Origin: Berberis thunbergii | Lineage: Eukaryota > Streptophyta > Magnoliopsida > Ranunculales > Berberidaceae | Length of the DNA: 64,000 bases | Assembly: GCA_003290165.1 (NCBI GenBank) | Contig: QNQO01000682.1 | Span: 496,001 to 560,000 of the forward strand | Reading direction: 5' to 3' | Shown: positions 11,648 through 22,152 of the stretch, piece after piece | Position numbering within the stretch: the first letter of the stretch is position 1 | How the letters are laid out: each line of letters opens with the position of its first letter | Notes under the pieces: generated by a model | Told to the model about the DNA's origin: nothing | Databases searched by the model: none | Seen by the model: only the letters and a program-made list of their open reading frames with translations | Position numbers and translations under genes: made by a program

Positions 11648-12304
11648 TGCAGTCATTTTCCGCTCCCTGCTTTGACCTAGTCCCGCTGACCTGCACAAGT
11701 AACGCACGTGAGCCACAGACCACCGTTGTGGTGGTCGATGGCACTCTGATGCTAAAGTCATACAGGGATCTAAGGAGGTGTAATGCTGTAAACAGGGAAT
11801 TTGTAGCATACCTTAGCTTACCAACCTCATGTCTTATTTATAGTGCAGGAGTCCTGGTTCTACCAGGCCATCGTAGGCGTAGTTTAGGAAGGAGATCTAC
11901 TGGAGATCCTTCTCTAATTAGGAGTCGTGCTATAGGAGGGAAGTTCCATGTTAGCTCTGTGCTCCTAGATACGCGAGAAATAGTTCCCAATCCAAGAGCA
12001 ATCCGTAGAAGGGAGTTTCCCTGTGTGGAATGTACTCTGGTATTTGCTTCCTAGTTGGAAGCAAAGATTCGTTGTAGTTGCCCGTCCGACGTTGATCATC
12101 GAGATACTTTCCTTAGTATAACTTATGGGTATTGAGGATAGTTGTGAGACGTGTGGGCCGAGCATGTTGTAAGAGTTCGGGTCTGTTTGGCAGACTGGAT
12201 AGACGAGCTTAGAACCACTTGGGTCGGATCAGTGTTGGGCTGACGCTGGGGGCCTGTAATTCTTTGAGATCATCATGACACGTGTATGGCTCAGGGATGT
12301 GACA
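11648..12304 (-). repeat. 5' LTR of the Tat-like element
   Basis: 657 bp, minus strand beginning TGTCACATCCC and ending TGACTGCA. It abuts the primer site on its left and the Harbinger transposase relic on its right. Confidence 0.82.
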
Positions 12305-12955
12305 TTTTTATGTATCATCAGTTATCATCAGAGTCATCCGTTTCACACACATCATTAGGATTGCTATTTAACAAGATATTGTGCAAGGCAAAACATGCAA
12401 TAATTATTTTTGTTTGTTTGTCCACGATATGCAATGATTTATTCATGAGGTATGCAAATCATTTCTTCAATAACCAAATGGTTCTTTCATGAAATTATGT
12501 AATGATGAATAACGAAAGTTAAACAATTCCTTTGGGATTTCAGGCTGGCAACTACCATAATCATGGAAATGATATTGTTTCCAAGGATATGGTGTAAGGA
12601 TCCCAGGAATCAATAGAAAACTAGCATGGGCAAGATAGTATTTACCTATTTTCAAATTAAAACTCGCATACTTATTATATCAATAAAAAAAAATAACTTC
12701 AATAATGAATAAAAATAACATATGTTGTTGGGAGTAGTTAACCTATGCCTCGCTCAAGTCACTTCTCCCTCAAGAAATGTTTATTCGTGAGCACACCAGT
12801 TACCAACCGGCAAATACACGTGAATATCATATCAAATGTGTAGACAACTAACAAATTTTTGACTGATTGTTTTTTCTATTGCAATATCTAAGCAATCGCT
12901 CAACCTCTGTGACATATGCTTTAATATGTTCATTATCAATAACACCAACAACATC
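12305..12955 (-). pseudogene. PIF/Harbinger transposase relic (DDE_Tnp_4)
   Basis: Reading leftwards, 12955 onward gives VVGVIDNEHIKA, matching the first catalytic block (usually GAIDGTH), then FDMIFTCI, matching the FDM-FTYV block. After a frameshift and a possible intron, 12655-12467 gives KYYLAHASFLLIPGILTPY and then ELFNFRYSSLHN, the family's third-block region. It finishes with KQTKIIIACFALHN and an acidic tail near 12330. The first Asp is present but the following Gly is Asn. The segment that should hold the second Asp (GWEGSAHDSRVL) is frameshifted. It is inactive. The gypsy element starts where its C-terminal tail ends. Confidence 0.82.
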
Positions 12956-13257
12956 CTATGGATCATGTAGGCTTATTAGCATCAATTAGGTGAAAAAAAT
13001 TATCACTAGTGAAATCTAAGAAAAAAAATTTGACCTTAAAATAAGTGTGTCAACTATGTGATTGCAGATTTGGGATTGGATTTCGTAATTTTAGCTCTAG
13101 GCAATTCCCTGTATATGTAGACTAGGTCTTACTAGTTTGACTAGGACTCAGAATTCTTAGTCATGTTTTCTGCAAAAAGTATAATTCGTACATGGACCTA
13201 ATAAGCTCATAATTCAATTAACATCTTTATGGAATAAAATGCAATAATCCATCAAGT
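12956..13257. other. Non-coding, possibly 5' part of the Harbinger element
   Basis: AT-rich with no recognisable protein. The N-terminal part of a PIF transposase would be expected here on the minus strand but I cannot see it. Confidence 0.3.
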
Positions 13258-13546
13258 TAGGGTTGAAAACCGAAACGACTTTGGTTGGTTTGAAAATTTT
13301 CAAATCGAAACCGAACCGACTGAAATCGAAAGAAAACCAAACCAACCGACTATTTTAAACTATTACATTATTTTTATATAAAATATATACTATTTATTAT
13401 AATTATTTGGTCGGTTCGATTTGATGGTTAAAATAACATGAAAATCGAAAATCGAACTAACAATATCGATTTTGAATTTTTTAAAAATTGAAATTGAACC
13501 GAATCGAACTACCGATCGGTTAATTATTGTTTTTTGTTCAACCCTA
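13258..13546. mobile_element. hAT-type MITE with 8-bp target duplication
   Basis: The 289-bp unit has perfect 10-bp ends TAGGGTTGAA / TTCAACCCTA. It is flanked by catcaagt (13250-13257) and cctcaagt (13547-13554), 8 bp with one mismatch, as expected for hAT. Inside are many 'aaccgaa' and 'ttcggtt' words in opposite orientations, so it can fold on itself. It encodes nothing. Confidence 0.85.
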
Positions 13547-13554
13547 CCTCAAGT

Positions 13555-14334
13555 AATTTGTCTCCAATCAATTGGACTAGTCATGTATATAGTTTATCCT
13601 AGTTCCATACGAACTGTGAGAAATCTGGCAGGCCAACTATACTTGGTGTCGTAACTGAAATCTGAGGCACAAATATAATGACTAGTGCTTTGTGCCGTAT
13701 GAATGAATTCTGACAATTGCAGTAATTACAGTACGTGAATAACATGCTAGGGTGTCAATAGCAACATTCATTACAATGATGCGGATCCCAAGGCAAATGA
13801 TTTAGCACAGACCTCAAGTTTTTGCTTAGTTAGAATATCATGCATGGTAGCACACAAAGGGTCATTTGTGTTACACTAACTACAACATATCAATTGGCAC
13901 ATAATTTTGAGGTAGATGCCTTGATTTGGATCCCAAGACAACATTTGTTATCATTGCACCACACATGTCATCAAAATGTTTGGTAGTGACATCACCCTCT
14001 TACCCTTGTAATATTTTTTACGAGATAAGATGATTTTAAACAAAATTTTAGTATCGAGAATATTTTTTTAATCCATTAGCCCTCCCACCTCAGATGATGT
14101 TATCGAACCCTGGACCTGTGATTCCATCCGCCATAGGCCTACCGTTGAGTTGGTACCCATTGGCCTATCGAGAGTATATGTACTAGTAAATCGAATCAGA
14201 TAAAGAATACACAGTTTATATTAACAAAATTACCTAATGAATAAATCATAAATTAATTTATTTGTCATTATTTCTTTCTTGATGTTATTGCTTCAAGTGG
14301 GTAGGAAATGTATAATCTTGTTATTTGATCAACG
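13555..14334. other. Non-coding, unassigned
   Basis: No recognisable gene or repeat boundary. Composition is ordinary AT-rich plant intergenic DNA. Confidence 0.3.
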
Positions 14335-14343
14335 TTCATGTTT

Positions 14344-15416
14344 GGCAGTGACTTTTTAACACCACATCTTTTATTGTCCACACCATCAAACCAATTTATT
14401 TTTTTGACCTGCTAACCCACACCACCAAATTTAAACCAATATTTCTCTCTTCTCTCTCACATTTCTTCTCAAGAACAACAACAACAACATGACCCTGCTG
14501 CGATCGAATGCTCATGTGTGTCATGGTGTAGTGAGGAAGGGCAATCGATTGCGAGGAATGTGAGAGACGATCAACGACAATGAGAGCTAGAGGAGATGGG
14601 GCTACGATGGTGGTTGTCTGTCCAAGATTAAGGTGCTACTGTGTGGCTCGAGACTGATTTGTGGCATGGCCGATACCGGTCAACCATCACAGGGACCGCC
14701 CAATTCTCCAATCACACTCGTTCATCATCATCCCACTCCCTTTTCTTCTCCGACACAACCACAATAGCCATTATTGCCCCTCTCAAACTATTTTGGTTTT
14801 TTCTCCTCATCCTCGTGGCAACCTATGCGGTGATGGGTTCCCCAATGGCTACAGGCTGCGAGGGAAAAATGCGCAACCACCGTAAGTGGGGAACCCATCA
14901 TCACACAGACCATCGTGAGAGCGAAGAGAAAAAAAAACCAAAATAGAAAAGGGAGAGGGGCGACTAGGTTTCGTGAATAACCCCAAATCACACACTAATG
15001 CCAAAACAAATCACACACAGTCCTTCGTGGAGAATCATACAAGAAGCCTTCGAATAGTGGGAAACTTGTTGAGCAGGTGGGGCAGAGAGTGACGGTGGTG
15101 TGAGGGACGATGAACCCTTTGGATGAGTCGAGTGGAGTGGAATGGAGAGAGTGGCGGCTGTGGGGCTTGGAGATTCAGTCAGGGAGCAAGATGAGGGGGA
15201 AGAGTCTCAATGGAGGGAAAAAGATGAATTTTGGGAGGGGAAATGGAATTTTTCGAATGTTTTGAATTGGGAGGGGAGAAGATGAATTTAGGTTGTTTTT
15301 ATGGTTGGCTGTGGAAGAGATGGTGGTGTGAGAGATAAGGGAGTGGTGTGGGACAGAAAAAATTGGTGTTAGTGGTGTAAAACAGTAGAAACCGTGGGTG
15401 TTAAAAAGTCGTTGCC
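14344..15416. mobile_element. Non-autonomous MULE with 9-bp target duplication
   Basis: The ends ggcagtgactttttaacacc and its inverted copy ggtgttaaaaagtcgttgcc match at all but two positions. The 9-bp duplication ttcatgttt is identical on both sides (14335-14343 and 15417-15425), which is diagnostic of Mutator-like elements. The 1,073-bp interior lacks a transposase. It holds an imperfect internal inverted repeat around 14790-14935 (for example gatgggttccc / gggaacccatc). The short open frames 14641-14946 lie in this palindrome and look non-coding. Confidence 0.88.
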
Positions 15417-15720
15417 TTCATGTTTCAACTTACTTCCATTAAAAATATGATCTAGGTGAGTACATACTCCTTTCTTATCATGCCGTTTTGAAAAATCAAG
15501 TAGGCTATTGCAGAATAAAGAAAAGATAAATGAGAATGAATTCAGAAAGAAAGACCTTGGATAAGACTAGAATGGGCGGTGTCGATTGCCAGTCAGAGAA
15601 TAAGCATGAGGAAAATCATAGAAAATGAAGAAAAAGGGAGGGGATCGGATAGAGGAAGCGTGGGAAGGAGTTAGGTTGCGCGATTTGATGCAGCACCAGC
15701 CTGAGAGTACACTGCATGCA
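15417..15720. other. Non-coding spacer
   Basis: Nothing recognisable apart from the 9-bp duplication at its left edge. Confidence 0.3.
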
Positions 15721-17149
15721 AGGATGCACGGACTCGGGTACGCGCGATGTATCGGATACGGATAACGACACGGCGACTCGGCAATTTTCAAAAAACTAGG
15801 ATTCGGGGAACTCGGCGACACGTCAATCAATCTTATTTATATTTATACTTTTATTAAAAAATTATGAACATAATGTCATAAAATAATTCAAAAACAATAA
15901 AAAGATGCATTAAAATTGATAGTTCTATACATAACTCAAAAATATCAACTTTAAAATCCCAAAAAATGGAACGTCAAGTCCATGCTAAGAACAACCCATC
16001 ACTTGATTCTTCAAGTCCATGCTTTGGCAATGGACTCATATGGATGTGATATCATATCAGGTAGGAAGAGGTTAGAGGATTTCATGTTTTCTTAATCTTC
16101 ACTGTAATGTAAAATCCTTCTTGTTTGCTTGGTTTTCTTGGCTTGAGTGTGTCTTTTTACCTCTTCCTAACCTAGGCTTGTTCGTTTTGCATAATAAAAT
16201 ATTGTCTTGCTTGTTCCAAAAAAGAAAAGAAAAAGAAAAAATGAGGCAAAAGATGAGTACAACTATGTATCAGAGATTTAGGCACAATGAAGTGAATCTA
16301 TTATAAATCTGCACATGATAGCAAAGAAAGAATATAACATATATGATATAACGAAAACAGGTCAACAACATACATACAGAAACTCCCACAATATCTACAT
16401 ATGAGTAACACAAGATGGTATGTGAGTGCCATAAGTTAACAGAACCTCTTGCAGATATTTGTAAGAGAATAGGACACTCTTGAAGTTGAAGGTTTCTAAG
16501 CAAAAATTCATACAGCAAAAATCCAACTTATAAAAGAAGTAATTTGTAGTGGAAATGACCCATGGAATGACAAACAAAGTCCAAAATAAGGTTCAAACAA
16601 CCCACAAATAATCAATGTCACAAACACAGGTTCAAACCAGTAAAACACCAACAAACAGTGACAATGAGAGTCGAGTGAGAGAGTAGAGAGACGATTAGAC
16701 GAACCTGGTCCTCGGTTCCTCGCCTGAGTCGTCCCCGTCCGCCTCCTTCCTCGGTTTCTCACCTCCTTCCTCGGTTCCTCGCCTCCTCGCCTCGCCTCCT
16801 CTGGTTCCTCGCCTCCTCGCCTGCCTCCTCTGGTTCCTGCCCTCCTCGCCTCGGTTCCTTCTTGCCTCGTCGCCTCCTCGCTCTCTGTCTGTTTGAAAAC
16901 ACAATTGCAAAAGGAAATCGAGATTTAGGTTTATATTAGGGTTTTTGATCCTGACCGTCCGATCGTATCAAGATCTGAAAAAAAAAAAATTTAGCAAACG
17001 AATCCGGACCGTATCCTGACCAGGTCAAGTTGACCGACACGTTGACCACCGTGTCGAGTGCGTATCCGACGCGAATCGCACGCGTATCCGTATCCGACTC
17101 GCGTTTTCATATATTTGGCAGGGTTTTTTCCGCGAATCCCGTGCTTCCT
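15721..17149. mobile_element. Probable TIR transposon, CpG-rich ends
   Basis: Both ends carry CG-rich words unlike the surrounding AT-rich DNA ('tatcggatacgg', 'cgtatccgtatccgactcg') in opposite orientation, and the tips aggatgcacgg / cccgtgcttcct are imperfect inverted repeats. The middle is AT-rich and then a CT-rich minisatellite (about 16738-16885). No transposase was seen. A target duplication could not be fixed, so the superfamily and exact ends are uncertain. Confidence 0.5.
16738..16885. repeat. Pyrimidine-rich minisatellite ('cctcctcgcctcggtt')
   Basis: Repeated 'ggttcctcgcctcctcgcct' words in tandem with small variations. The minus-strand frame through it is Arg/Glu/Gly-rich purely because of the repeat. 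Confidence 0.65.
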
Positions 17150-19020
17150 AGCTGGCATGAGAGATGTATGGGGCTATGTTTGAAGAGATGAAGTGGTAGG
17201 GTGGTTTCGTCTCATGTATTGGGCTTTGATATTTTTATGCCCATGTAGCCTTGTTGGATATAGTCTAAAATCCCCATGGAATTGAGATCTAATTTCAATT
17301 GGATATAGTAATATTTGCAGTCATCTAAAAACACAAGAAACTTCCGCTGCCAATAACTCGTTCCGATAAGTTAGCATCTCCACATTTTAGCTTACATGAA
17401 TAGTAGAGGATCTGCATGTACCCCTAAGTGTTTCCTCCTTTCTTCATATTCAATGATTTTTTATGCATAGAGGGGGTGGCAAGGTAAAAACATAATTTAA
17501 TTAGGTAATCTAGCTTGTTTTAGGGTCTATTTGGTTAGCCATTTCCATGGGAAATGGAATCAATTTCCCTTGTTATGCAGATTTTCATCGTTTGGTTGTC
17601 TATTTGGTGACAGGAAATCATTTGTTTATAAGACTGTTTTTTCACTACTCATGGAATTCAAGTCCAAGGGGGAGGCCTCATAATCAGATTCACCGAAACA
17701 ATTTCAATTTTCATATCTATTGGACACCATTGCAAGAAACCATCATGTATGAGTGCTCAACATCTGTATTCCAATGGTCTTGATAAGAAAGTTTGATTTC
17801 TAGGTAGAATTTAAGAGTGCCACCCTTCATCTTCAACAATAAGGGTATAAAGATATCAATCATACCACATTAAGAAAATCTCATCAACTCTAGCGATCTT
17901 GGAATATGGTCTTGTAAGTAACTAATAAAGTGAATTTTTCACGTTAGAAACATTTTTAGTACTTTGCAAACAAGGGTAATGGTTGAATGTGTCTGGAGAT
18001 CATCCTCTAGGGAAATTTTTTATCTCTACCAGATTCTAGAGGGTATGACCTCTCCTTTCCTATTGTGCAAAATGAAAGATGACGATGACGGGGTTGATCG
18101 GCTGATCACCATCAAGTAGTGCATCATAGAGTTACTAACCTGAATCTTAGTGTGGGTTTGACAGGGGGTCATATGAATCTTTGTAAGCAAACTAACATTG
18201 ATGATTTGTAGAAGTTCTCCTCTCCTATCTTTGATTTAGGTTGTATTCTAAGCTTGCAAGGTAGTGATTGAAATAAAAATAAAATAAAAAATTATTATTT
18301 AGTATTTATTACTACTTTGAGTGTGAGACTTATCAATTAAATTGAATTACAGTCATGGTTCCATTGGGATCAAAATTTGGGAAGTAGTAAATTATGTTCT
18401 ACAGACTCGTTCATGTTGAGATGGCAAATAGCATTACCAAGTTTGAAAGGAGTATTCCCTTTGGAAGTGTTGCACTTACTTTTATTTTTTTGGTAGATAA
18501 GTCCATCATTTTAAAGTTAATCTTTCTAGCATTTTTTAAAGTTTCTCAAGATTTTACTAATGTTCTTTGGATCGTTTTGATCCACTATTATCAAATTTCT
18601 ACAATTATTTTGCCAACACTTTAAAATAATACCAAATAAACTTTCCTACAGTCTTTTGTTGCTTCATTGGCAGTTCCATTAAGTCTGGCATTTGAATTTT
18701 CATGAGTATATTACAGAACTACTTCATTTGGTAGCATATTTTCATAAAAATTTTAGGGTTTGATGCCAATCCACAAACACAAGAAAATGCTTCTAAAACA
18801 AAAAAAAAGTTATCCTGGAAAAATTCCCATTTCAGATAGAACTAGAAGGAACAATCAATGATGCTGATTTGTGTCTAGTTTGTGCTTCGTGATGCCATGG
18901 AAACGTATGGTAGTCGCAACTTCAAATTCCTAAACTCACTTATTAAAGAATTTACAATTCAAGCTCTTCTACAATGCCAAACTCATACAAGAGTATTTTT
19001 CCAAAAAGAATGCCCCAGAA
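17150..19020. other. Non-coding, unassigned
   Basis: I see no gene. At 17523 'agggtctatttggttag' looks like the tip of a Tourist/Harbinger MITE, but no matching right end was found within about 1.2 kb. Confidence 0.3.
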
Positions 19021-19675
19021 TTAGTAGCTCCTACACCAGTAAATCCATTTCTTCACAGGGTTGCCTGAAATACAGCATAGTGTTCCTGCAAACAGTTTTT
19101 AAGACGATCAAAATTAGAGAGTCAAATGAAGAAATCAATGATTTCGCTAGACAAATGCAAAGTAAAATACATGGTACCTTCTGGAGGTTCAGGCTGATCA
19201 AAAGGGTTGCAGAGGGTCTTTGCTGCTCCAGTCTTGCTGTTTGTTCACATTTTGACATTCTTCTCAACTTCCTGAGAATCGTGATAGGAGATCAAATATG
19301 AAAAAAAATCCAATAGAGTGCAAGTGCAAAAAAACTGTGTTAGATTAGAAAGTGATGTAACAAACTACCCACATTTCACCAACAAGATATCAAATTATCA
19401 ATCATGAAAACAATGTACCATAATCTAAAAGTTCAAAGACTACACAATGGACATTACCTCCTCATCACACCAGGGGGCTAGGATCATTTTCTTCTTGTTG
19501 AGAGCTGTTGTGAATAATTCCCAAGGTTTTGCAACCTTAATGCAAGCATTCCTTTTTCGCTTTACCTTATCAAAAAGTTTTGCTGAACATTGTCAAGTAT
19601 ATCTTTCACTAGCTTGACCAAGTTGGATGTAGATATATCTACTTTAGATTCATTATCACGATGGACTACACGTAC
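19021..19675 (-). pseudogene. Prolyl-tRNA synthetase 3' exons, broken
   Basis: Three exons on the minus strand (19675-19458, 19271-19178, 19085-19021) encode the C-terminal domain of a cytosolic class II prolyl-tRNA synthetase. Key segments are VVHRDNESKVDIST, KKKMILAPWCDEE, EVEKNVK, TGAAKTLCNPFDQP and the C-terminal KKWIYWCRSY before TAA. The three exons are joined by two introns with GT/AG ends and matching phases, so this is a copied or decayed genomic gene, not a processed copy. It is broken by a one-base loss in the A run at 19572-19576 (after the VQQN segment) and a TGA at 19245-19247, where an Arg codon CGA is likely ancestral. Anticodon-binding and catalytic exons are not found to the right. 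The live enzyme charges tRNA-Pro in the cytosol. Confidence 0.85.
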
Positions 19676-20076
19676 CTATCAACAATGGAAATGTTATTCT
19701 TACAGGGCCAAAGAAGAAAAATATATGATGTTGTAAATTGTAAAAATGAAAAAAAATTATAATAAATAAAAATAACAGTTTCTTAAAGAAAGATGTAAGA
19801 TTTTGATCCCAGAAAGATACCTATTAAGTATGGAGGTTTGTTTACAGAATGCAATTTCGCTAAAATTAATTATGTATTATGCAAATCAAAAACTTCATTA
19901 CCAAAATGTTACATATATCCAACTCCAAGAAGACATAGGGGTTGCAAGTATTAAGTAAATAGTTGTGCATTAAGAAAATAATGTCTCCAACCAAAAAATA
20001 AAATAGATCAATTATCAAACAAGAAAAACAACCTCAAGATCTGCTCCAAGAGGATTACAAACACATTTGACATATG
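19676..20076. other. Non-coding spacer
   Basis: AT-rich; no earlier prolyl-tRNA synthetase exon is visible here. Confidence 0.3.
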
Positions 20077-20588
20077 TAGGAATCTAACATATCCTAAACC
20101 AAGACCCCGTGTCAATAATCAATGAAGAGAATCTGTAATCAATGTGTACCTGAAGACGTCATTGACGAAGAGTATCCTCATAGCAATCCTCTCACAAACT
20201 AGCAACACGTAGCGGAGAGATCTCCACCTTCAGAACCTTTCTCCCTATGTTTCTCAAACCAGATGGGAAAGTAGGAATAAAGAATTTGGTTTGGAGTGGG
20301 AACCTCAACCGTATATATAGAACCCTTATTCTATTATTAGCCCATCATCGATAATAGAATTATAGTGAGACTTAAATTAGTATCTACAAATAAATAACTT
20401 TCATACTCATTTTAGGTAACACATGTCAAAACATATAATATGTAATTAGAAGACGTGTTTATGAACTTAGTCTTTTTCTTAATGATACACTAATCAGGTC
20501 TAATCAAACACCACTTACCTATAGTTTGACATTCTACAATATATATAATGTGAATTATGTAAATCCGCCTTAAGAGAATTTTCTAACA
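20077..20588 (-). repeat. Putative 3' LTR of the degraded copia
   Basis: The minus strand begins TGTTAGAAAATTCTC straight after a purine-rich AAGTGTGGAGAT, the usual copia layout. It contains a TATA-like CTATATATAC (about 20317) and may end at TTCCTACA (20077). The partner LTR is absent, so the outer edge is a guess. Confidence 0.5.
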
Positions 20589-22152
20589 ATCTCCACACTT
20601 AGACTACATAAATCATTCATAGATTAATACACTATAAAAATTTATGAGCTCAAAACTTGACTCTCGAGAGTTGTGAGTGTCATATCAAAACAATCTAGTC
20701 CATTAAAAATGTCAATATATGACCATAGTGGCATTCACCACATTTATCATGGTTGGACCTATCCATGGTCACAAAGTATTGAAGTGTAGCATGAAAATGG
20801 CATGTAATGTGATTTATGATTATGATCATTTTTCAACTGGTCCTACCATGATTCAAAATCGAATCGCCTTATTCTACTTAATCAGACTGTATACGTGCAA
20901 CCATAATTGAAAAGTAAAAATCTTTATTTCAGAATCATCAATAAACTAATGACAATTAAACATGATAATATAGATTGTTACTGATAAGGAACATCATAAG
21001 AACCAACCACGCCGTAAACGAGCAATATGCTCATTGAACACCTTATGTGATACATCCTAAATTTTCATAAGATAATTCTGAACTTTTTCTTCAATGACAA
21101 TAAACCTTTAAGTCAATATTGTTTAGAATGAACGATTGTCATTCTCTGAATAAAATCAGCAGCTTTATTTCATTACGTTTCTTAATAAAACCTATAACAT
21201 GAAGCCCTGAAATAAAAAAATTCTTTAACCATAATGTTTGATCAAATGTTTTTCATCAAACAAAGAATTTTTCTAGGCAGTATACTAAAAATTTAACCTC
21301 AATATCTAATCCAATTGATTAGATCTGTAGCATGTGAGCATAAACTTGTGCTCTTTTTACTACAATAGCCATTGTTTAATGAGCATTCTTCAATCCTAAA
21401 TGTCTGTCAAACTTTCAATGTCATACATAATATCCTAATATGGATAAACATTATATTAACATTATACTATCTACTACCTACACATGAAAGATAATTTTCA
21501 TGTATTTCTTTCATATATAAATCATTCTTTGAACATTAGAGCAAACTCAACTTATCACTCGTAGCAATGAGTGTCTTACCTTGTGCAAAAAATCTACCAA
21601 ATGCCAATTCAACAAATATCTGGTATGAAAGACCAATAATACTATGTGATCAATGCAATTAATCTACATGCCTATCACAAAATACGTATATAGCAAAAAA
21701 AAGATTAATAAGAATTTTTGTTGAAAAAGGATTAAACTCATGGCACCAAATTTAAATAGGATTTCATCAACATATAGCACTAGAAAATAACAAATTTGCT
21801 CACACTAATATTGTGATAAACAAATTGATCAACCGGATTTTTCTCAAAACCAAAGGAAGAAATTACTTAGATCAAACTTTTATCCTTAACAAAGGTGTCT
21901 ACTTTAAGGCGTAGATGAATTTTCTTTCATTTGCAAGCTATATGTTTTGAGTCTTTAATCTCAAAACCTGCAACATTTTCATTCAAAAATGCAGTCTTAA
22001 CATCCATCTAAAGTAACTCAAAATCATAATGAGCTACAAGGTCATAATGATTCTAAAGAGTATTTCGTAGAAACTGGTTAGAAAGTCTCTTTATAATAAA
22101 TATCTTCCTTTTAAGTAAAGCCTTTAGCAACAAGACGCATCTTATATCTTTT

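Larger units (their letters stand above)
7586..12304 (-). mobile_element. Ty3/gypsy element, Tat-like, lacking RT and integrase
   Basis: Two direct repeats of about 655 bp (7586 to about 8240, and 11648-12304) enclose 3.4 kb. On the minus strand the right copy is the 5' LTR, beginning TGTCACATCCC and ending GACTGCA, followed by a TGGCGCC-type primer site. The interior encodes gag and aspartic protease of the type found in Tat/Retrand gypsy elements, in the order expected for minus-strand reading. No RT, RNase H or integrase is visible in 8240-9560, so it was probably mobilised in trans. The LTRs differ at many positions, so the insertion is old. No clean target duplication was found. Confidence 0.82.

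Noticed and set aside
16010..16240. SINE or LINE 3' tail ending in an A-rich tract
   Set aside because: The phrase gcataataaaatattg with A-rich end is suggestive, but there is no coding or target duplication to support it.
16695..16910. Arg/Glu/Gly-rich 71-residue frame
   Set aside because: Product of the CT-rich minisatellite within a transposon-like unit.
17523..18650. Possible Tourist MITE starting agggtctatttggtt
   Set aside because: The only candidate right end (ataccaaataaactttcc near 18633) matches too poorly and no TAA/TTA duplication fits.
18882..19301. 139-residue plus-strand open frame
   Set aside because: It lies antisense over the prolyl-tRNA synthetase relic exons, whose splice sites and protein match are far stronger.
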